A DNA stretch of 13,778 nt from an uncultured Holdemanella sp. (GCA_900754615.1 CAAEDN010000079.1:1-13778); one strand, 5' to 3'; shown: positions 1-7,647, counted from the stretch's first letter. The notes: generated from the letters alone by a model not told the origin. A program made the numbers and translations.

Positions 1-67
1 AGTATAAAATAAAAAATTGACGAAAAAAAAGCCGTACATAAACGACATTTGGCTATTTTGGCGATGA

Positions 68-111
68 GCAAGTGTTAAACTCCCGCTTTTATTTTATCAA
101 AAAACACTTGC
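68..111. repeat. 9-bp inverted repeat upstream of the tRNA promoter
   Basis: GCAAGTGTT at 68-76 is the exact reverse complement of AACACTTGC at 103-111, with 26 bases between them. The right arm overlaps the -35 box of the tRNA promoter. It may be an operator-like site, a weak hairpin from an upstream transcript, or chance in AT-rich DNA. The rest of 1-67 holds no gene that I can see. It has one weak AGCC/GGCT pairing next to a run of eight A, which on the minus strand could read as a poor terminator. Confidence 0.3.
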
Positions 112-136
112 ATTTTCCAAAAGTTTTAGGTAGAAT
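108..136 (+). promoter_or_regulatory. Sigma-A promoter for tRNA-Ala
   Basis: A -35 box TTGCAT (108-113) and a -10 box TAGAAT (131-136) are separated by exactly 17 bases. The -10 box ends 12 bases before the mature tRNA, so transcription would begin only a few bases upstream of the tRNA 5' end. Both boxes are close to the housekeeping consensus. Confidence 0.7.
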
Positions 137-148
137 TAAAAAGCACTT

Positions 149-224
149 GGGGTGTTAGCTCAGCTGGGAGAGCACCTGCCTTGCACGCAGGGGGTCATCG
201 GTTCGATCCCGATACGCTCCACCA
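149..224 (+). tRNA. tRNA-Ala (anticodon UGC)
   Basis: This 76-nt gene folds into a full cloverleaf. The acceptor arm GGGGTGT pairs with ACGCTCC, including two G-U wobbles. The D arm contains TAGCTCAGCTGGGAGAGCA. The anticodon stem CCTGC/GCAGG encloses the loop CTTGCAC, giving anticodon TGC, which reads GCN alanine codons. The T arm has the canonical GGTTCGATCC core. The CCA tail is encoded in the DNA (222-224) after discriminator A221. It stands alone with its own promoter and terminator and is not embedded in an rRNA operon here. Confidence 0.97.
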
Positions 225-236
225 AGTAAAATAAAT

Positions 237-268
237 AAGCTGTAAGCCATTGGCTTACAGCTTTTTTT
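237..268 (+). terminator. Terminator shared by tRNA-Ala and phoU
   Basis: A perfect 12-bp stem, AAGCTGTAAGCC (237-248) with GGCTTACAGCTT (252-263), has a 3-nt loop and a T run continuing to 268. The left arm is preceded by A-rich sequence, so the hairpin can also terminate the convergent pst-phoU transcript. The phoU stop codon begins at 267, inside the T run. Confidence 0.9.
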
Positions 269-920
269 ATTCCAATCCTTCAAACACTCCAGATTTTTGA
301 TAAAGAACCCATTTTCCAATATTTACACAATGATCACAAATTCTCTCTAAATACTTTCCAACTAATAAAACATCAACAAGAGTCCCTGTATCGTGTTCCT
401 TTTTAGCTAATAAGTCTACATAGACTTCTTTAGCACGATCATATTGTTCATCTGCCGCATTATCCATTTCAATAACTTTGTTTGCGGCTTTTTCATCTTT
501 TTGAACAAAAGCTTCAATAGCCATCGTAATCATTTCTTTCGCAATTGAAAATTGTTGTTTAATACAATCATCTGCAACTAAATCTTCCATATTCAAAGCA
601 CAAATCAATTCAGATACTTCTTTTTCCTGATCCATAATACGTGTTAAATCACGAATCGTATTTGTGGCTACTGTAATACGACGTAAGTCTTTGGCAACAG
701 GATGTTGGAGAAGAAGAATCTTCATACAAATTTGTTCAGCTTCTCTTCCTTGTTCACTGACCTCATCATGCATTTGCGAAACATCTTGTACTAAAGTTTT
801 GTTTCCATCCAAGATAGCATGTTTGCAAAACCATAAACCCTTTAAACAATCTTGAGACATTTGTGTCATAGTTAATTCTAATTGTCTTGTTTGCTTTAAA
901 AATTTTGTAGGTAACACCAT
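267..920 (-). CDS. phoU: PhoU, phosphate transport/signalling regulator
   Basis: PhoU is a cytoplasmic, all-helical adaptor that restrains the PstSCAB transporter and passes its state to the PhoR sensor kinase. The 217-residue length is normal for the family. The protein has the two related helical-bundle repeats. The first carries the PVAKDLRRI...IRDLTRIMD segment, and the second ends in the family's LVGKYLERICDHCVNIG metal-binding motif. The start ATG overlaps the pstB stop by one base (TAATG), so the two genes are probably translationally coupled. It is the last gene of the pst operon and ends at the shared hairpin terminator. The identification is secure from both sequence and position. 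PhoP and PhoR themselves are not in this window. Confidence 0.95.
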   Translation of the reverse strand: MVLPTKFLKQTRQLELTMTQMSQDCLKGLWFCKHAILDGNKTLVQDVSQMHDEVSEQGREAEQICMKILLLQHPVAKDLRRITVATNTIRDLTRIMDQEKEVSELICALNMEDLVADDCIKQQFSIAKEMITMAIEAFVQKDEKAANKVIEMDNAADEQYDRAKEVYVDLLAKKEHDTGTLVDVLLVGKYLERICDHCVNIGKWVLYQKSGVFEGLE

Positions 921-1672
921 TATCCGAACCTCCCTGTAATATAATCTTCTGTTTTCTTTTCTTTTGGTGTAGAGAATAATGTTTCGGTATCACTATACTC
1001 TATTAAATCTCCCAATAAGAAAAAGGCCGTTTTATCACTAATACGCATAGCTTGCTGCATATTGTGTGTAACAATAACGATTGTATAGTCTTTTTTCAGT
1101 TCTAATGTCAATTCTTCAATCTTGCTTGTTGAAATTGGATCTAGCGCACTTGTGGGTTCATCCATCAATAATACTTCCGGCTGCATAGCCAACGCTCTTG
1201 CGATACATAAACGCTGTTGTTGACCACCTGACATTCCTAAAGCCGACTTATGTAGGCGATCTTTCACTTCATCCCAAATGGCAGCTTGTCTTAAACTTCT
1301 TTCAACAATTTCATCCAATTCAATTTTCTTTTTAATACCAAAAATTCTTGGACCATACGCAATATTGTCATAGATACTCTTTGGAAATGGGTTGGGTTGC
1401 TGAAATACCATTCCTACTCTACGTCTAAGTTCAATTGCGTCCATATTTTTGTAGATATCTGTACCATCTAGACAAATATCACCGGTAATTTTGGCGTTTT
1501 CCACCAAATCATTCATACGATTCAACGTTTTCAGAAATGTTGATTTACCACATCCACTAGGACCAATGAATGCTGTAATTTCTTTTTCTTTAATATCTAA
1601 ATTTATATTCTTTAAAGCATGAAAATCGCCATAATATAAATTTAGATCATTCACTGTAAATTTATTGTTCAT
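920..1672 (-). CDS. pstB: PstB, phosphate ABC transporter ATPase
   Basis: This 250-residue protein is the nucleotide-binding subunit that powers PstCA-mediated phosphate import. All ABC ATPase motifs are visible: Walker A GPSGCGKST (37-45), Q-loop FQQPNPFPKSIYDN (about 90-103), signature LGMSGGQQQR (145-154), Walker B LLMDEPTSALD (168-178) and H-loop THN with His203. The PNPFP sequence after the Q-loop and the YGPR segment are typical of PstB among ABC ATPases. An AAAGG ribosome binding site lies just upstream of the ATG, 11 bases after the pstA stop. The gene overlaps phoU by one base at its 3' end. Nothing appears missing. Confidence 0.97.
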   Translation of the reverse strand: MNNKFTVNDLNLYYGDFHALKNINLDIKEKEITAFIGPSGCGKSTFLKTLNRMNDLVENAKITGDICLDGTDIYKNMDAIELRRRVGMVFQQPNPFPKSIYDNIAYGPRIFGIKKKIELDEIVERSLRQAAIWDEVKDRLHKSALGMSGGQQQRLCIARALAMQPEVLLMDEPTSALDPISTSKIEELTLELKKDYTIVIVTHNMQQAMRISDKTAFFLLGDLIEYSDTETLFSTPKEKKTEDYITGRFG

Positions 1673-1683
1673 ACTTAACCTTT

Positions 1684-2562
1684 CTATTTCTCTAATCCTG
1701 CTTGCTTTTTGGAAATATGTCTTGACCAGACATTGGCTCCAATACTAAACGCAAGTACTAAAATCATTAAGACAGCACTAGATAAGTTAGCCAATGCTCG
1801 ATCTTGTCCATTGGTTTGTAAGTTCCAAATTTGAATGGATAATGTTTCAGCCGGTCTAAGTACATTGATTGGTGATGTTGGAGATGTAAGGCTAAAATTA
1901 TTCCAACGTAAATCACTTCCTGAACCCGTTGTATAAAGTAATACGGCAGCTTCACCAAAGCCACGACCTGCAGCCAAGATTACACCGGTCATAATACGTG
2001 ATAAACATGCTGGTAATAATACATGGAAAATCGTTTGCCACTTCGTTGCTCCAAGTCCCATACTTCCATGGTAATATCCTTCCGGTAAACCTTTGATAGC
2101 ATCTTCTGTAGTGGTCGTAATCAAAGGTAAACTTAGAATTGAAATAGACAAGGCACCGGCTAATAAACTTTTTGATAACCCAATCACAACTAAGAAAATC
2201 AAATATCCAAATAAACCGACAACAATACTCGGCAAAGAAGACAACGTTTCAATACATGTTCTTAAAAAGCGTGTTACAAGACCTGGTTTTGCATACATTG
2301 CCAAATAAATACCGGCTAATACTCCAATTGGAACTGAAACCAACAAAGAAATAAATACTAAATAAATAGTGTTGAAAACTTGATTTCCGATACTACCTGT
2401 ACGACTAAAGCCAAACATTTCTGGTTTTGCCCCTAATAAGCCACCAATAATAACTTTACCGGCAAAACCTATAAGTAATAGAAAGAAGAATAAGGCAATA
2501 CCATAGAAGACGATTGTCATGAATTGATCAATCATTTTTGCTCTTTTAATTCTAGAATCCAT
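1684..2562 (-). CDS. pstA: PstA, phosphate ABC transporter permease
   Basis: This 292-residue inner-membrane permease pairs with PstC to form the phosphate channel. It has an N-terminal hydrophobic segment (about 15-40) and then a MetI-like permease domain with further membrane spans (about 60-275). The cytoplasmic EAA-type coupling loop that docks on PstB is visible around GRGFGEAAVLLYTTG. The LSSLPSIVVGLFGY segment is typical of PstA. The ATG lies two bases after the pstC stop, and its AAAGGAG ribosome binding site is inside the last pstC codons, which supports tight coupling of the two subunits. The SPTSPINVLRPAETLSIQIW stretch is a predicted extracytoplasmic loop. Confidence 0.95.
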   Translation of the reverse strand: MDSRIKRAKMIDQFMTIVFYGIALFFFLLLIGFAGKVIIGGLLGAKPEMFGFSRTGSIGNQVFNTIYLVFISLLVSVPIGVLAGIYLAMYAKPGLVTRFLRTCIETLSSLPSIVVGLFGYLIFLVVIGLSKSLLAGALSISILSLPLITTTTEDAIKGLPEGYYHGSMGLGATKWQTIFHVLLPACLSRIMTGVILAAGRGFGEAAVLLYTTGSGSDLRWNNFSLTSPTSPINVLRPAETLSIQIWNLQTNGQDRALANLSSAVLMILVLAFSIGANVWSRHISKKQAGLEK

Positions 2563-2564
2563 CT

Positions 2565-3458
2565 TTATTCTCCTTTCGGTTTTGAAAACTTATGAATAAT
2601 GGTAATAAACAATAACGATATCAAGAACAACAATAAAGCCATAGTCCATAAGGCGGCCTTCATTTCTCCACCTTCCATCGCATTACCCATTTGCGCTGCA
2701 ATTTCAGTTGTTAGTGTTTTAGAAGTTGAGAAAATACTTGTTGGCAATGCTGTCGTTTGACCAATTACCATTGCAACAGCTAGAGCTTCGCCAAAGGCTC
2801 TTGCTAGTCCTAATACAACACCTGAAATTACACCTGGTAATGCAGCTGGAATAACAACACGATAAATTGTCTGCCAACGCGTTGATCCAAGTCCATAAGC
2901 CGCCATACGCGTTTCTTTTGAAACAGCTCGAATGGCATCGCTGGCAACACTTGTAATAGATGGAAAGATCATAATGGATAAAACTAAACTTGCTGCAAGT
3001 ATGGAATGTCCTACCTGTAAATCAAATATTTTCTTTAAGAACGGAATCAAAACTGTTAATCCAACCCACCCATAAACAACACTCGGAATTCCGGCAAAAA
3101 TTTCTACCATAGGACGATAGAATTTTTCACCAAACTTAGGTGATATTTCTGTCATGAAGATTGATGATCCTAACGCAAATGGTGTGGCAATCAATAAGGC
3201 CAATCCACAAACGCATAATGAACCGACAATAAATATCAATGCTCCCACATGTCCTTTTTGACTTGCATTATCCATTGGTGCCCAATTCGCACTACCTAGA
3301 AATTCTCCTAGAGTATGATGAAATTTAAAAAATGTATCCGAACCTTTATAGACTAAAAAGGCTCCAATTAATAGAGTTACAAATATCACAAACAGACCGC
3401 CAATTGTCACTAGGATCTGCCAGAAATATTCTTTACAAAACATGCTTTTTCGACTCAT
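2565..3458 (-). CDS. pstC: PstC, phosphate ABC transporter permease
   Basis: This is the second membrane subunit of the phosphate importer, 297 residues from the start chosen here. I place the start at the ATG at 3456-3458 (MSRKSMFCK) because a strong TGGAGGAATT site sits directly upstream at 3461-3470. An ATG at 3500 would add 14 residues, but those codons lie inside an intergenic hairpin and have no ribosome binding site. The protein has an N-terminal membrane anchor with the KGSDTFFKFHHTLGEFLGS loop typical of PstC, a MetI-like permease domain, the IPSVVYGW segment, and the EAA coupling loop ARAFGEALAVAMVIGQ. It lies between pstS and pstA. Confidence 0.95.
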   Translation of the reverse strand: MSRKSMFCKEYFWQILVTIGGLFVIFVTLLIGAFLVYKGSDTFFKFHHTLGEFLGSANWAPMDNASQKGHVGALIFIVGSLCVCGLALLIATPFALGSSIFMTEISPKFGEKFYRPMVEIFAGIPSVVYGWVGLTVLIPFLKKIFDLQVGHSILAASLVLSIMIFPSITSVASDAIRAVSKETRMAAYGLGSTRWQTIYRVVIPAALPGVISGVVLGLARAFGEALAVAMVIGQTTALPTSIFSTSKTLTTEIAAQMGNAMEGGEMKAALWTMALLLFLISLLFITIIHKFSKPKGE

Positions 3459-3481
3459 CAAATTCCTCCAAACTAAATGAA

Positions 3482-3509
3482 TAACGGACATATATTTCAA
3501 TGTCCGTTA
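3482..3509 (-). promoter_or_regulatory. pstS-pstC intergenic hairpin
   Basis: TAACGGACAT (3482-3491) and ATGTCCGTTA (3500-3509) form a perfect 10-bp stem with an 8-nt loop. It sits between the pstS stop (3522) and the pstC ribosome binding site (3461-3470). No U run follows on the minus strand, so it is not a full intrinsic terminator. It more likely blocks 3' decay or partly attenuates transcription, allowing more PstS than membrane subunits. That role is an inference from position and structure. Confidence 0.7.
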
Positions 3510-3521
3510 AAGAACTAGTAA

Positions 3522-4400
3522 TTAGTGATCTGTTTTTTCCATTTTGCTAGAAACACCATAGCCTAATGATTCCATTTTCTTACCGAATTTTTCACCCGTG
3601 ATGTAATTTAAAAATGCTTTAGTTGCTTCGTCTGGTTCTCCATTTGTATACATATGTTCAAATGTCCAAACTTTGTAATTACCACTATAAGTATTTTCTA
3701 ATGTTGGTTCAACACCATCAATAGCGATTGTATCTACATCTTTGTTATCTACTAAGTAGGATAATGCTACATAACCAATTGCACCTTTTGTATCTGTTAC
3801 ATTTTGTAACAATACTCCAGAATCATCTGTTTCCATTGAAGCGTTGCTTGCTTCTTCATTTCCATCTAATGCATATTTTTGGAATGTTGCTCTTGTTCCT
3901 GATGATGTAGGACGAGTTACTAAGACGATATCTTCATCTGGTCCACCAACATCTTTCCAGTTTGTTGTCTTTCCTGTGAAGATGTCAATTAATTGTTGTT
4001 TAGTTAAATCTTTAACACCAACATCTTTATTTACAATAGGAGCCATTGTTACAACACAGACTTGGTGATCTACTAAATCTTTAGCTTGATCCTTGTCTAA
4101 TTTTTCTTCAGCTGCAACATCGGAGTTTCCTAATGTAACTGTTTTATCAGCTACCTGTTTTAATCCTTCTCCTGAACCACCAGCATCTACTGTAATAGAA
4201 ACATCTGGATTTTCATTTGAGAATTGTTCTGCTGCTACATCAACTAATGGCTTTAATGCACTTGAACCTGCAGCTGTAATCGTTCCACTTAAACTTTTAC
4301 TTTTTGAATCACTGTCATCTGATGCAGTACCTTGTAAACTACATCCTACCATTACGGCCGATAATCCTAAGACCATTGCGCCCTTTAAAAACTTATTCAT
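3522..4400 (-). CDS. pstS: PstS, phosphate-binding lipoprotein
   Basis: PstS is the extracellular phosphate-binding component of the Pst importer, 292 residues from the start used here. The chosen ATG (4398-4400, MNKFLKGAM) begins a typical lipoprotein signal: charged Lys3 and Lys6, a hydrophobic core, then the lipobox MVGC with lipidated Cys20. An AAGGAAAA ribosome binding site precedes it. An upstream ATG at 4445 would add 15 charged residues ahead of the signal and overlap the promoter. The conserved phosphate-binding segments are present: AAGSSALKPL, GGSGEGLKQV, GNSDVAAEEK and TRPTSSGTRATF. The linker after Cys20 is rich in Ser and Asp, as expected for a membrane tether. It is first in the operon and directly downstream of the PhoP box. 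Confidence 0.96.
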   Translation of the reverse strand: MNKFLKGAMVLGLSAVMVGCSLQGTASDDSDSKSKSLSGTITAAGSSALKPLVDVAAEQFSNENPDVSITVDAGGSGEGLKQVADKTVTLGNSDVAAEEKLDKDQAKDLVDHQVCVVTMAPIVNKDVGVKDLTKQQLIDIFTGKTTNWKDVGGPDEDIVLVTRPTSSGTRATFQKYALDGNEEASNASMETDDSGVLLQNVTDTKGAIGYVALSYLVDNKDVDTIAIDGVEPTLENTYSGNYKVWTFEHMYTNGEPDEATKAFLNYITGEKFGKKMESLGYGVSSKMEKTDH

Positions 4401-4433
4401 ATTTTCCTTGTCCTCTTTTCTTTTGACACGTAT

Positions 4434-4487
4434 ATCATAATTCATGATTGTTAAGTAAGAAGAACAGTTCTGTTAAGGTTCTGTAAA
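4434..4487 (-). promoter_or_regulatory. Pho-regulated promoter of the pst operon
   Basis: On the minus strand, hexamers begin every 11 bases: TTTACA (4482-4487), TTAACA (4471-4476), GTTCTT (4460-4465, poor match) and TTAACA (4449-4454). The Bacillus PhoP consensus is TT(A/C/T)ACA repeated with 5-base spacers, and three of the four units fit it. A -10 box TATGAT lies at 4434-4439, which places the repeats at roughly -22 to -60, where PhoP~P binds core promoters. No good -35 box is present, as expected for an activator-dependent promoter. Confidence 0.8.
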
Positions 4488-4539
4488 ATAAATTGTTCAA
4501 CATTTAAATACATGTGAATCTATTTTACGAACAAATTAC

Positions 4540-4568
4540 TTGAAATATAATGTAAATAAATGTATAAT
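4540..4568 (+). promoter_or_regulatory. Promoter of the serC-serA operon
   Basis: TTGAAA (4540-4545) and TATAAT (4563-4568) are separated by 17 bases, which is near consensus. The leader to the serC ATG is only about 45 nt, too short for a T-box or other large riboswitch. It contains a small hairpin, GGTG...CACC (about 4591-4608), just before the GAGGT ribosome binding site (4609-4613). The promoter is divergent from the pst promoter, whose PhoP box starts about 50 bases away. Confidence 0.8.
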
Positions 4569-4619
4569 CATGAAACATAAAGAAAGGAAAGGTGGAAATA
4601 TTTTCACCGAGGTAACAAT

Positions 4620-5705
4620 ATGACACGTGTATATAACTTTAGTGCCGGTCCCGCATGCTTACCAGAATGGGTCTTAACCAAAGCAGCGAACGAAATGTTA
4701 GACGCTCATAATAGTGGAATGAGCGTCATGGAGATGTCCCACCGTTCCAGTGAATTCCAGGATATTATAGATACTTGTAAAGCTAGACTAAAAAGATTAA
4801 TGAACATCCCTGATGAATATGAAATTTTATTCTTACAAGGAGGTGCTTCTTTACAATTCACTATGATTCCTTTGAATCTTGAAAAACACAGCGTAGATTT
4901 AATCAATACAGGTCAATGGACAAAGAAAGCTTTAAAAGAACATGAAAAATTAGGAAAGGTCAATGTCGTTGCTTCAAGTGCTGAGGACAACTTTACATAC
5001 ATTCCTAAAATCAAACAAGAAGATTTAAGTGATGATTCTGATTATATATATATTTGTGAAAACAACACAATATATGGAACAAAATATAAAGAACTACCTC
5101 CACATGAAGGCAAGCTTTTGGTAGCCGATTTATCAAGTTGTATATTAAGCGAAAGAACAGATGTATCTAAATATGATTTGATCTTTGCCGGAGCTCAAAA
5201 AAACATGGGTCCTGCAGGATTAACAGTTGTCATCATGAAAAAGGATTTAATTGGTTTAGCGGATGAAAAAACACCAAGCATGTTGAATTACAAAACATAT
5301 GCTGACAATGATTCAATGTTCAACACTCCACCTACTTATGCAATCTATATTTGTGGTCTAGTTCTTGAATGGCTAGAAACTCAGATTGGTGGATTGGAAA
5401 ATATGGAAAAAATCAATCGTGAAAAAGCTAAATTATTATATGACTATATTGATGCTTCCAAGCTTTATTCAAATCCAGTAGCAAAAGAGGATCGTTCTTA
5501 TACAAATGTTCCTTTTGTCACAGGAGATAAGGAATTAGATGCAAAATTTGTAAAAGAAGCAAAACAAGTCGGAATCGTTAATATTAAAGGCCATAGAACT
5601 GTAGGAGGAATGCGTGCAAGTATCTACAATGCCATGCCATTGGAAGGGGTACAGGCTTTAATCGCATTCATGAAAAAATTTGAAGAGGAGAATTATAATG
5701 CCTAA
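4620..5705 (+). CDS. serC: SerC, phosphoserine aminotransferase
   Basis: SerC is a PLP-dependent class V aminotransferase that converts 3-phosphohydroxypyruvate plus glutamate to O-phosphoserine, the second step of serine synthesis. The protein has 361 residues, normal for the family. The N-terminal YNFSAGPACLP motif is diagnostic. His41-Arg42 in the MSHRSSEF segment matches the substrate phosphate-binding region, and LQGGASLQF follows. The PLP-binding lysine is Lys194 in AGAQKNMGPAG. The C-terminal KGHRTVGGMRASIYNAMP segment is also typical. The start is supported by a GAGGT ribosome binding site. The last eight bases overlap the start of serA, consistent with coupled translation. It is cytoplasmic and complete. 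Confidence 0.97.
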   Translation: MTRVYNFSAGPACLPEWVLTKAANEMLDAHNSGMSVMEMSHRSSEFQDIIDTCKARLKRLMNIPDEYEILFLQGGASLQFTMIPLNLEKHSVDLINTGQWTKKALKEHEKLGKVNVVASSAEDNFTYIPKIKQEDLSDDSDYIYICENNTIYGTKYKELPPHEGKLLVADLSSCILSERTDVSKYDLIFAGAQKNMGPAGLTVVIMKKDLIGLADEKTPSMLNYKTYADNDSMFNTPPTYAIYICGLVLEWLETQIGGLENMEKINREKAKLLYDYIDASKLYSNPVAKEDRSYTNVPFVTGDKELDAKFVKEAKQVGIVNIKGHRTVGGMRASIYNAMPLEGVQALIAFMKKFEEENYNA

Positions 5706-6846
5706 AATAAAACTATATAACAATATTGCGCAAATTGGTTTAGATCAGTTTACGCCAGATTATGAAGTAAACGAAAACATGGATGACGAAGATGCCATTT
5801 TAGTTCGTAGTGCCAATCTTCATGATATCGAATATAATGCCAACCTTAAAGCCATCGCTCGTGCAGGTGCTGGTGTCAACAATATTGATATTGACACGTG
5901 TACTAAAAAAGGGATTGCGGTATTTAATACTCCTGGCGCAAATAGTAATGCCGTAAAAGAACTTGTCTTTGCAGGTATGTTACTTGCCAGCCGTGATATT
6001 TATCATGGTATTGAATGGATTCAAACGCAAAAGGATAATGATAATATCACTAAAGATGTTGAAAAACAAAAGAAAAAGTATGCAGGTCATGAACTAACAG
6101 GTAAATCATTAGGTGTTATTGGATGTGGTGCCATTGGTATCCAGGTTGCCAATCTAGCCTTACGCTTTGGTATGAAAGTTTATGGATATGATCCATATAT
6201 GTCAGTCGATGCTGCATGGAACTTATCTCGCTATGTTAATCATGTGACGGATATCGATGATTTATATAAACAATGTGATTTTATTACGATTCATGTACCT
6301 TTAAATGATGGAACTAAAAACTTTATCAATAAAGATAGTTTTGACAAGATGAAAGATGGTGTAAAACTATTAAACTTTGCACGTGGCGGATTGGTTGATG
6401 AAGATGCATTATTAGAAGCATTGGATGCAAATAAAGTAGCCGCCTATGTAACGGACTTCCCTAGTCAAAAAGTCATTCAAAATGACAAAGTAATAGCCAT
6501 TCCACATTTAGGTGCTTCAACCGAAGAAAGTGAAGAGAATTGTGCTATAAAAGCTGCTCAAGAATTAATGGATTATTTAGAATATGGAAATATTTCAAAT
6601 TCTGTCAATTTACCAAATGCGAAGATGGATATGAATTCACCATTTAGAATTACTTGTATTCATGACAACAAACCTAAAATGATTTCTCAAATCACAGATA
6701 TTTTGAAGGATGCCAATATCGAAAATTTGATGAATAAATCTAAAAAAAATATTGCGTATACAATTATTGATTTGGATTCTGAAGTAGATATTTCTTCAAT
6801 TGAAAAAATCAATGGTATAATTAAAGTATCTACTTATAAAAGATAG
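5698..6846 (+). CDS. serA: SerA, D-3-phosphoglycerate dehydrogenase
   Basis: SerA oxidises 3-phosphoglycerate to 3-phosphohydroxypyruvate with NAD+, the committed step of serine synthesis. I start it at the ATG at 5698 (MPKIKLYN), 7 bases after AGGAG. Six more codons in frame upstream lie inside serC and lack a ribosome binding site. The 382 residues comprise a substrate-binding domain (ARAGAGVNNID), a Rossmann domain with GCGAIG (142-147), and a short C-terminal ACT-like domain (about 322-382). The ACT-like domain suggests feedback control by serine, but I cannot test this. Catalytic Arg229 (NFARGG) and His270 (IPHLGAST) are present. The position of the usual catalytic Glu appears to be Gln257 (DFPSQ). 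Related Firmicute SerAs may share this. Confidence 0.94.
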   Translation: MPKIKLYNNIAQIGLDQFTPDYEVNENMDDEDAILVRSANLHDIEYNANLKAIARAGAGVNNIDIDTCTKKGIAVFNTPGANSNAVKELVFAGMLLASRDIYHGIEWIQTQKDNDNITKDVEKQKKKYAGHELTGKSLGVIGCGAIGIQVANLALRFGMKVYGYDPYMSVDAAWNLSRYVNHVTDIDDLYKQCDFITIHVPLNDGTKNFINKDSFDKMKDGVKLLNFARGGLVDEDALLEALDANKVAAYVTDFPSQKVIQNDKVIAIPHLGASTEESEENCAIKAAQELMDYLEYGNISNSVNLPNAKMDMNSPFRITCIHDNKPKMISQITDILKDANIENLMNKSKKNIAYTIIDLDSEVDISSIEKINGIIKVSTYKR

Positions 6847-6854
6847 GTGGTACT

Positions 6855-7631
6855 ATGATTGATGCACACACACATTTAGAAAATGGTGATTTGAACGTAG
6901 AATATGTTCATAAGTTTATTGATGCCGCAAAAGAAAAGGGAATCACACATCTTCAAATTCTTGATCATACTCACCGATTCTTTGAATTCAAAGACTGTTA
7001 TAAAAGAGTTTGTGAAGTATCTCAGTTACAAGAAGAGTGGTTTTTAAAGAAACAAAAAAACTCCATAGATGACTATTTAAAATTAATTGAAGCATTAAAA
7101 CAAGAAACTTTTGACATCGATGTTCGCTTTGGACTCGAAGTGTGCTACACACCTGAAACCGAAAGTCTATTATCCTCCATACTCCAAAACTATAATTTTG
7201 ACTTTCTTATAGGTAGTGTCCACTCAGTCGATGGCTACCTATACGATATGGATGCCTTTTCTAAAGAATTGCTTTGGAACAAAAATGATCCTTCTAATAT
7301 TTATAAGTCCTATTATGACGCTATTGAAAAACTAATCCAATCCAATCTCTTTGATCAAGTGGGGCATCCAGATGTGATCAAAATGTATTCGATTGATCCA
7401 GGCTACGATTTACATCCTACCTACCATAAAATCGCCAAGCTTGCAAAAGAGTACAATATCAAAATGGAAGATAATACAAAAGCTCATTATTCTTATCATC
7501 ATCCTGATATTGGCTTAAATGCTGATTTTAGAAATATCTTAAAAGAAAATAATGTACAAATTGTTACTGCAAGTGATGCTCATTGTCCAAGTGATGTAGG
7601 GCGTTGCTTTGAATTATTAGATCCTAGATAA
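6855..7631 (+). CDS. PHP-domain phosphatase (HisK-like), candidate phosphoserine phosphatase
   Basis: This 258-residue protein has the PHP metallophosphoesterase fold. The metal-ligand set is visible: HTH (His5, His7), His38 in LDHTH, Glu95 in GLEV, His123 in GSVHS, His171 in VGHPD, and Asp241/His243 in SDAH. By homology it would be called histidinol-phosphatase. It begins 8 bases after serA, its AGGTGG ribosome binding site overlaps the serA stop, and it ends in the operon terminator. No his genes are nearby. SerA and SerC produce phosphoserine and no HAD-type SerB is present here, so the context suggests phosphoserine dephosphorylation. That function is inferred; only the fold and metal site are read from the sequence. 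Confidence 0.85.
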   Translation: MIDAHTHLENGDLNVEYVHKFIDAAKEKGITHLQILDHTHRFFEFKDCYKRVCEVSQLQEEWFLKKQKNSIDDYLKLIEALKQETFDIDVRFGLEVCYTPETESLLSSILQNYNFDFLIGSVHSVDGYLYDMDAFSKELLWNKNDPSNIYKSYYDAIEKLIQSNLFDQVGHPDVIKMYSIDPGYDLHPTYHKIAKLAKEYNIKMEDNTKAHYSYHHPDIGLNADFRNILKENNVQIVTASDAHCPSDVGRCFELLDPR

Positions 7632-7647
7632 GCCTAGGATCTTTTTT
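7619..7647 (+). terminator. Terminator of the serC-serA-PHP operon
   Basis: AGATCCTAG (7619-7627) pairs with CTAGGATCT (7634-7642) in a 9-bp stem with a 6-nt loop, followed by T to 7647. The left arm encodes the last residues of the PHP protein (Asp-Pro-Arg), and the stop codon falls in the loop, so the gene's 3' end doubles as the terminator. Confidence 0.88.

Noticed and set aside
4093..4440. A 115-codon open frame on the plus strand antisense to pstS
   Set aside because: It mirrors a well-supported lipoprotein gene, has no ribosome binding site or recognisable domain, and overlaps the PstS signal peptide region.
4569..4619. Riboswitch or T-box ahead of serC
   Set aside because: The leader is only about 45-50 nt with one short hairpin. 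No T-box specifier arm or antiterminator motif fits.
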